Assembly (NCBI GenBank): GCA_002751075.1 | Contig: NAOQ01001033.1 | Coordinates: forward strand, 1-10,234 | Reading direction: 5' to 3' | Length of the DNA: 10,234 nucleotides | Source: Ichthyophonus hoferi | Taxonomy: Eukaryota; Opisthokonta; Ichthyosporea; Ichthyophonida; Ichthyophonidae | Part shown: positions 1 to 5,507 of the stretch, one piece after another | Numbering within the stretch: position 1 is the first letter of the stretch | Layout: each line of letters starts with the position of its first letter | The notes under the pieces: model-generated | Seen by the model: the letters and a program-made list of their open reading frames with translations, nothing else | The model's database searches: none | Told to the model about the DNA's origin: nothing | Position numbers and translations under genes: made by a program

Positions 1-174
1 TGTATGTATGTATTTATGTTTATATGTATGTATGTATGTATGTATATGTTTATGTTTGTATGTATGTATTTATTTATGTATGTATGCATGTATGTATCTA
101 TGTATGTATCCATGTATCTATGTATCTATGTATGTATGTATGTGTGTATGTATATATATATTTATGTTTGTATG

Positions 175-205
<31 letters not shown>

Positions 206-507
206 CTATGTATATATGTATGTATGTATGTATCTATGTATCTATGTATATATGTATGTATGTATTTATATGTTTATGTTGGTATGTATGTATCTATGTA
301 TATATATGTATATATTTATGTTTTTTTGTTTGTTTGATTGTTTGTATATGTTTATGTTTGTATGTATGTATTTATTTATGTATATATTTATGTTTGTATG
401 TATGCATGTATATATGCATATATGTATATATGTATGTATATGTATATAGGTATATATGTGTATACGTATGCATGTATATATGTGTATGTATATGTGTATG
501 TATGTAA
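1..507. repeat. Compound tetranucleotide microsatellite (TATG/TGTA/TATC)n
   Basis: The block is almost entirely TATG-phase repeats, with TATC, TATA and TTTATG variants and short TTTG interruptions near 320-345. Stop codons are rare in this repeat, so it gives long false reading frames rich in Met, Tyr, Val and Cys. The left edge of the window lies inside it. It probably sits in the intron upstream of the candidate exon at 610. Confidence 0.95.
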
Positions 508-609
508 TAGTGTGTTATTGTTTTCTGCTATACCAGGCTATATTATATATCCAACTATTACTACACGCACATATACTAATGTTTCTCTCTTTCTCCCTCT
601 TCCTCATAG

Positions 610-690
610 TTTTGGATCTACAACAAGGATTATTGGACAAATATTCCGAGAAAGAACACCAATGAGATCATTAAAATTAAAAAACAATAG
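610..690 (+). CDS. Candidate 3'-terminal exon of a plus-strand gene extending left of the window
   Basis: A very strong 3' splice site, a run of C/T from about 586 ending CCTCATAG, stops at 609. After it all three frames stay open for a while: stops at 690 (FWIYNKDYWTNIPRKNTNEI then IKIKKQ), 665 (LDLQQGLLDKYSEKEHQ) and 721 (FGSTTRIIGQIFRERTPMRS and on). I cannot choose a frame without the upstream exon. The given end uses the frame that is in phase 0 at the splice site. A canonical AATAAA follows at 811-816, so splice site, short open frame and polyadenylation signal together look like a last exon. No homology is recognised. A chance pyrimidine tract beside the microsatellite is the alternative. 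Confidence 0.3.
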   Translation, partial: FWIYNKDYWTNIPRKNTNEIIKIKKQ

Positions 691-810
691 GGACGCCAAT
701 ACTAATGTATTATTAAATTAGTTTTTGTTTCGGATAGGTTGTATTAAGTCTGAATACAATAATTTCTGTTTATTAATAATTTAAATGAGTGAATTAGTGG
801 AAGTAATGAT

Positions 811-816
811 AATAAA
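811..816 (+). promoter_or_regulatory. Candidate AATAAA polyadenylation signal
   Basis: The canonical hexamer lies in TGATAATAAACAGG, 90-146 nt after the three possible stops of the candidate terminal exon. The same 15-base context recurs at 5744-5758 inside an intron, where it cannot serve the minus-strand gene, so the hexamer alone is weak evidence. Confidence 0.3.
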
Positions 817-846
817 CAGGGACTATATAAGGATATAGTTAATAGT

Positions 847-1150
847 ATATTATGCTATAGAGCTTTTTGATCCAAATAATAGGGTTTACGATTAAAATCA
901 TATTTTTCCCTACCAAAAGTATATAAAAATTTCTCGATCAAAACCTGAACAAATAAATTGGAAAAGATTCCGTCTTTTATTGTAGTGAAAATCTACTCGA
1001 ATTTTTTTTTTGTTATCTATGATATGTATTTTAATTTTATATTTTTATCTGCAAATTAATCTTTGATCGGCAAATTTTTACTTTTGATCGCAAAACTTAT
1101 CATTTGGATCGAAAGCCCCTATATAAAATAGTAGAAATATTATGCTATAG
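847..1150. repeat. 14-bp direct repeats flanking the fold-back element
   Basis: ATATTATGCTATAG occurs exactly at 847-860 and 1137-1150. With a 4-base indel the match extends left through AATAGTA (841 and 1127). This is longer than usual target-site duplications, so it may be an older local duplication or part of the element's ends. Confidence 0.6.
862..1116. mobile_element. MITE-like fold-back element with imperfect terminal inverted repeats
   Basis: The left end reads GCTTTTTGATCCAAATAATA and the right end, on the other strand, GCTTTCGATCCAAATGATAA. The match continues inward through TTTNCGATNAAAA and, after a left-side insertion of about 25 bases, through AAAAGTA, AAAATTT and CGATCAAA. The left arm covers about 862-944 and the right arm about 1061-1116. 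It has no coding capacity. The flanking sequence ATATTATGCTATAG is directly repeated at 847-860 and 1137-1150, the right copy standing 20 bases from the inverted repeat. The superfamily is not assigned. I infer a non-autonomous DNA element; a palindromic duplication is the alternative. Confidence 0.55.
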
Positions 1151-3224
1151 TTATTAAGGAATACTAAAGTAATAAACCTATACACTTTGAAGTACCTAGT
1201 ACTTTTTGTTAGTAAGTACGGTTTCGAGACACACACCTATACCATCTTCTCCTTCGCCTAGCTCTACCCCGATTAACTATTAGGCTAGTTAAAAGAGATA
1301 TATCTTTCATTCATTCTTTCTCCCTGTTGTTTGTACTTCTTGTTATAAATGGTTTGTCAATCCGATAAAATTTCTTAGTTCATCTACCCTATCCATCCTA
1401 GACCAAACTGTTTATTCCATGTATTGCAATCCTTTGTTTCTTTTAAGTATTAAGAGCTTAAATGCTATCATGACAAGTGTCACGGCTTATCATTTGCTCC
1501 ATACATTCCCATTCACTGTGGCCTCTTAACCCCATGGCCATGCCTACTTCCTTGGTCTTCTACAACACACTATATTCTCTAACAACCTATATTGTATCTA
1601 TTTATATTAGACTAATACCGCGATCAATTAACATTCTCATCAGTCCAATCAATTGCCTCAACCAGGACATCGTCTATTTTAAAATCCTGGAGTAAGGGAG
1701 CCTATGCCCTTATTTAGACCTAACTACACTTTACCCAACACCGTCCCGCATTCGTTTATGTTCGTCCCGCAGAGGAAGTGTTTTGGCCATCGGTATATTT
1801 TGATTAGCATTTAACAATTTATCAAGTTTTTTTCCGAATTCTTAATTGGGTGGTTTTTTATATTAAGTGGTCTGACTTATTAATGAGAAATATTTATTAT
1901 ATCACTATTTGTATGATTGATTGGTCACAATGCTACCTTCATACGCACCCGCCAATCAGAACCTGGAAGTTATCAGATGAATATTGGTGAGTGGCTGTCA
2001 CTTGGACCACACGCACTCACATGAGCATGATATTTTAACAAAAAATATGTATTGAGTCCGATCATGGATATCCTGTCTGCCCTGCCTTCCAGACCAGCCC
2101 AGATTTCTTTCCCTTTCATGTCACCGTAATAACCCATTCCTTCTTACCATTACTGTAAACTGTCCAGGATGTTCTTTTATTGTGACTACTCCCTTACTCA
2201 ATACGGTTGTATCAGAGTTCATCTCTACCTATTCTCAGCAATTCTTTAATGCTTTGTTTTATTGTAAAGGAGACATACAATTGATAATTATATAGAGTTT
2301 TATGCAACTATACCTTGAGCTTAAATTGGATTTTGTACTGACAATTATATGTAGACACCAGTTTCATAAAAGGTTATATCAAATGTGCAATTTATTTGGC
2401 AGATAGTGTCACCAATTAAATAACCAGAGTAAAGTCTTATTTCTACCAATAAGTGTACAGCTATTAAATAATTTTCTCTTTCTGAATCTGTCTGTATTGC
2501 GAAGCATACTGTTTAGAATATTTTTATAATGATACTAATGATTTAGTAAAGTATATAGAGGTAGCAATAAATAACCCGGAATATTGATAACCAAATAATC
2601 TAATTATAAATAAACAAACAACACGAGTTTGTTCATGTGTTACAGTAGTGATAACGTGTAGAGAAAACTAATTACAATTGTCAAACTTAGAGGTGTTGAA
2701 ACCAAATATGATGAACCGAAGCATAACGTAAGTAGGTAAACTTAAAAATATTCGCTTACTTCTGAATAGTAGAAGAGTCTGAATAATTTAGTTTTGACTC
2801 GGGCTATTTATAAAACCGTATTTATCTCAAGTAAAATTAAATAGTCAGAACAATTTGGTTTACATTTAATCTTCCGTATATAAATATAGTAATTACTTAA
2901 CGATTCCATTCAAATACAGGTTACTGGGACCTTCCTGTCTCTACTTCTTTCCAAGCATCTTCTACGCATGATAATTGAAAGGGGGTATAGCAATTAGCCA
3001 TTTGGTTTAATATAATTACCGAAATACGTAAACTTCAAATCAATTGAATAATGATTGGCTTTTACTCATTTTGAAATGGTCACATACCATATACAATAAT
3101 ACACTTGACTTTGGCTTTGGTTACGATATGAAGGGCGCCCATTGCCTTCTCAAAAAAAATAAAAATAGTAAAATTGTTACATTTTCAGAGTTAACACAAT
3201 GCTAATAGTAACAAAATAATTATT
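1151..3224. other. Gene-free AT-rich stretch downstream of the lectin-peptidase gene
   Basis: I find no convincing exon, RNA gene or transposon domain here. The longest open frames are under 75 codons and have no motif. Small items seen: CGTCCCGCA repeated at 1742 and 1763; GTGAGTG facing CACTCAC around 1987-2020, a 7-bp stem; and a minus-strand phrase AWKEVE near 2960 of unknown meaning. 1220-1780 is less AT-rich and pyrimidine-biased and could hold a decayed repeat, but I could not name one. Confidence 0.5.
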
Positions 3225-3230
3225 TATATT
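3225..3230 (-). promoter_or_regulatory. Candidate polyadenylation signal (AATATA variant)
   Basis: No AATAAA occurs on the minus strand in the first few hundred bases after the stop. AATATA, a known weaker variant, lies about 75 nt past the stop inside ATATAAATATAAATAATT. Another variant, ATTAAA, lies near 3011-3006. The true 3' end is therefore uncertain. Confidence 0.2.
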
Positions 3231-3302
3231 TATATATGAATATTGAGAATGGCAAATCATCGCCTCAATTGCAATTCAAAGCTGAAGTAATTATCATTGT
3301 TA

Positions 3303-5507
3303 TTATGCTCCAAATTTACAGTCCCTCATATCAGGATGCACCCATGGTTCATATCCCTTCGCATGGACCCGAGCCAGTGTCTCTTCAGTAATAGTCCACT
3401 TCCAAATACCAACCAGTTGAGGGGTCAGGTCACGCTTGACAATGTCACACAAGCGGGAAAACCACTGATCATACCTTTTCTGATCAGTGTCAAGAAGTGG
3501 TGTCCCCTTTGGAAGGCGCGTGAACTCTCCAGAATGTATAATCATGGGTGCAAAGGTAAACCCGTCTACCAACTCTACAAGAAGTTCTAGGTTTACGTAT
3601 ATATCTTTAGGCTGAGCAGTCCGAGGTTTGGAGCACCAATCACGTCGCATGTGCCGGCGGAAAGACTTGGACAGTTGGGATACATTCTCGTGATCCCAAC
3701 GTGTGTAATTGAGAACGCTTTGCTCAAAGTGTAGACTCATAAAATTATTGCTAGTCTCAGTCCAAGGAGGAAGCACCCAAGGACGCCACTGGTAGTCGTG
3801 GCCAAACTCGTGTCGGAAGCCCCAACCCTCTGTAGGGTGGGCTGCAATATCGAATATAGAGCCAGCCCAGTCTAATGTTCCCATAGCAGGGTAGCCAGAG
3901 TGTCCGGCACCATCCGTTATTTGTATATCACAAACGAATTCTATGGGACGAACACGAGGTACGGTAAGATTGACAAAGTTTTTGTAGCTTGCTATAACTT
4001 TTGACCAGTAGTTACCCACGACCTCAAGGTCAACATCCGTATTGAATCCAGTTGTTGGGAGGTTGAAAACACCACTGTCGAAGTGATATTCGGCAAAGGG
4101 GGGAAATTTCTTCCCTTGGAGACTTGCTTTAAACTTAGTTTGGTCTGTTTCACCGTAGGTATAGGACATCATTTCAACTCCTCCAGCAATAGTTATAAGC
4201 ATCTTGCCCCACCTATTTGGAGGGACCATAAAAACTATCTGGCCACCATGGGGGGAGTAGATGACTGTTTCAACATTAGATAGTCTTAAATCTGTTGTTA
4301 GGGGATCGGGGAATCGATGGTATTCATCATGATCCCAAATAGAGTCGCTAAAGACGCCAATTCTTACTTTAAATGAATCTACAGCATCCCCAGGAATGGT
4401 AATGACGATTTTCTCGTCGGGAGCGGCATATAGACCAGTGTGCTTAATGCCCCAGGACCAAGGGTTAGAAAAGCCAAAACGACCATCTATAAAATTGTAG
4501 GAGAAATCAATCATCACATCCTTTGTCACACGTGGGATACTCAGGTCAACTGGTCCTGGCCAATGCCTCATAGTGGGAATTGGGAAACTTATGTGCTTTG
4601 GTATGATAGAATTAAGCAGGCTTTGGAAACTCAACAGCTCAAAAGGTACAATGTCAGACTTCCTAATGGGAAGATTCATGGACCAGAGAGGGGTGTTTTC
4701 AGGAAGAACACGAAGAACCGTATTATAAAGATATCCCGCTAGTGGGACATTTTCTAAGGGATTGGGAAAACCAGACATTAGAGTAAGACCATTGGCCAGT
4801 ACGCGAAGGGCTTTGGCAGTCTCTTTGTCAATCCGTTGGAAGACTGCTGTCATACCAGTCTCCTTAATTTCAATCAAATCTAGGGCAGCTTGAAGGGTCA
4901 TAGGTGGCTTTTCATTAGGATGAACTGTATAGGGGTCAGCATTATAAGAATCCTTAAGGGCAACGCCATCCTTCCAGAATACCCTATTGAAGGCGCTGTC
5001 AAGGATACTATCCCCCCAGTTATGGCCACCAGTGATAAGTAGACCTCCCTGGCGGACAAACTCGCCCACATTATTATCAATCCCGTAGGTAGCGCATACG
5101 TACACATCAGTGTTGTGTAATTGATTGTTACCAAGGCTTTGACCCTTTGAATATCCCAATTTTGTCTTTACATAATCCAGATAGAAATCACTTGAGGCAT
5201 CAACCCTCTGACCTCGGGCCAAATACTCAATCAAATTCTTGTAAAATCTGGGGTCTGTGGACATTATTTCACCCTCGTGGCCTATAAAATAAATCCATCC
5301 CTTTCCAACAGGGGCTAAGCATCCAAAAGTAACATGTTGGTCATTTGGGAAAAAATTCAAGGCGTTGGGATGTACACTGACGGGAGTAGAACGCCCGAGT
5401 CCCGCAGGAATATGGAAGTCACCAACATTAGCGATGAGGGCCTCATATAAAGCATTGGTTTCCTTAGCTGTTTGGCAATACATACTGTTAAAAAATGATG
5501 TCGTAGG
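3303..5507 (-). CDS. Exon 9: TCAF-type N-terminal region and M60-like zinc peptidase domain
   Basis: A single 2205-nt exon codes residues 359-1092. The first part matches TCAF proteins: ALYEALIANV (376-385), IPAGLGRSTPVSV, the segment GKGWIYFIGHEG (426-437) typical of the amidotransferase-like fold, and RQGGLLITGGHNWG (510-523). A beta-sandwich with HTGLYAAPDEKI follows (714-725). The peptidase core has HEFGH (924-928, bases 3812-3798), then 13 residues, then Glu942 in TETSNNFMSL, which fits the gluzincin/M60 pattern HExxH(8-28)E. Two His and one Glu would bind zinc, with Glu925 as the general base. As I recall it, human TCAF1 has HELGR at this place and is not an active peptidase, whereas this copy keeps all the residues. 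The frame is closed upstream by a TGA at 5579-5577, so the exon must begin after it. The AG at 5508 (ATATTACAG) has a T-rich tract; 5468 is the alternative. The stop is TAA at 3305-3303. Confidence 0.9.
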   Translation of the reverse strand, partial: PTTSFFNSMYCQTAKETNALYEALIANVGDFHIPAGLGRSTPVSVHPNALNFFPNDQHVTFGCLAPVGKGWIYFIGHEGEIMSTDPRFYKNLIEYLARGQRVDASSDFYLDYVKTKLGYSKGQSLGNNQLHNTDVYVCATYGIDNNVGEFVRQGGLLITGGHNWGDSILDSAFNRVFWKDGVALKDSYNADPYTVHPNEKPPMTLQAALDLIEIKETGMTAVFQRIDKETAKALRVLANGLTLMSGFPNPLENVPLAGYLYNTVLRVLPENTPLWSMNLPIRKSDIVPFELLSFQSLLNSIIPKHISFPIPTMRHWPGPVDLSIPRVTKDVMIDFSYNFIDGRFGFSNPWSWGIKHTGLYAAPDEKIVITIPGDAVDSFKVRIGVFSDSIWDHDEYHRFPDPLTTDLRLSNVETVIYSPHGGQIVFMVPPNRWGKMLITIAGGVEMMSYTYGETDQTKFKASLQGKKFPPFAEYHFDSGVFNLPTTGFNTDVDLEVVGNYWSKVIASYKNFVNLTVPRVRPIEFVCDIQITDGAGHSGYPAMGTLDWAGSIFDIAAHPTEGWGFRHEFGHDYQWRPWVLPPWTETSNNFMSLHFEQSVLNYTRWDHENVSQLSKSFRRHMRRDWCSKPRTAQPKDIYVNLELLVELVDGFTFAPMIIHSGEFTRLPKGTPLLDTDQKRYDQWFSRLCDIVKRDLTPQLVGIWKWTITEETLARVHAKGYEPWVHPDMRDCKFGA

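Noticed and set aside
4-507. Three long plus-strand frames rich in Met-Tyr-Val-Cys
   Set aside because: They are the microsatellite read in different frames; the repeat unit rarely makes a stop. No protein family or splice context.
1220-1330. Minus-strand phrase LGEGEDGIGVCLETVLTN and nearby less AT-rich DNA as a possible retroelement relic
   Set aside because: No domain, terminal repeats or known primer site could be recognised; left as unassigned.
2930-2990. Minus-strand EDAWKEVETGR, reminiscent of pogo/Tigger transposase wording
   Set aside because: Only a dozen residues fit, and nothing on either side continues the family. Treated as chance.
4083-4742. Plus-strand frames inside the peptidase exon
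   Set aside because: Antisense shadows of a clearly coding exon, with no motifs.
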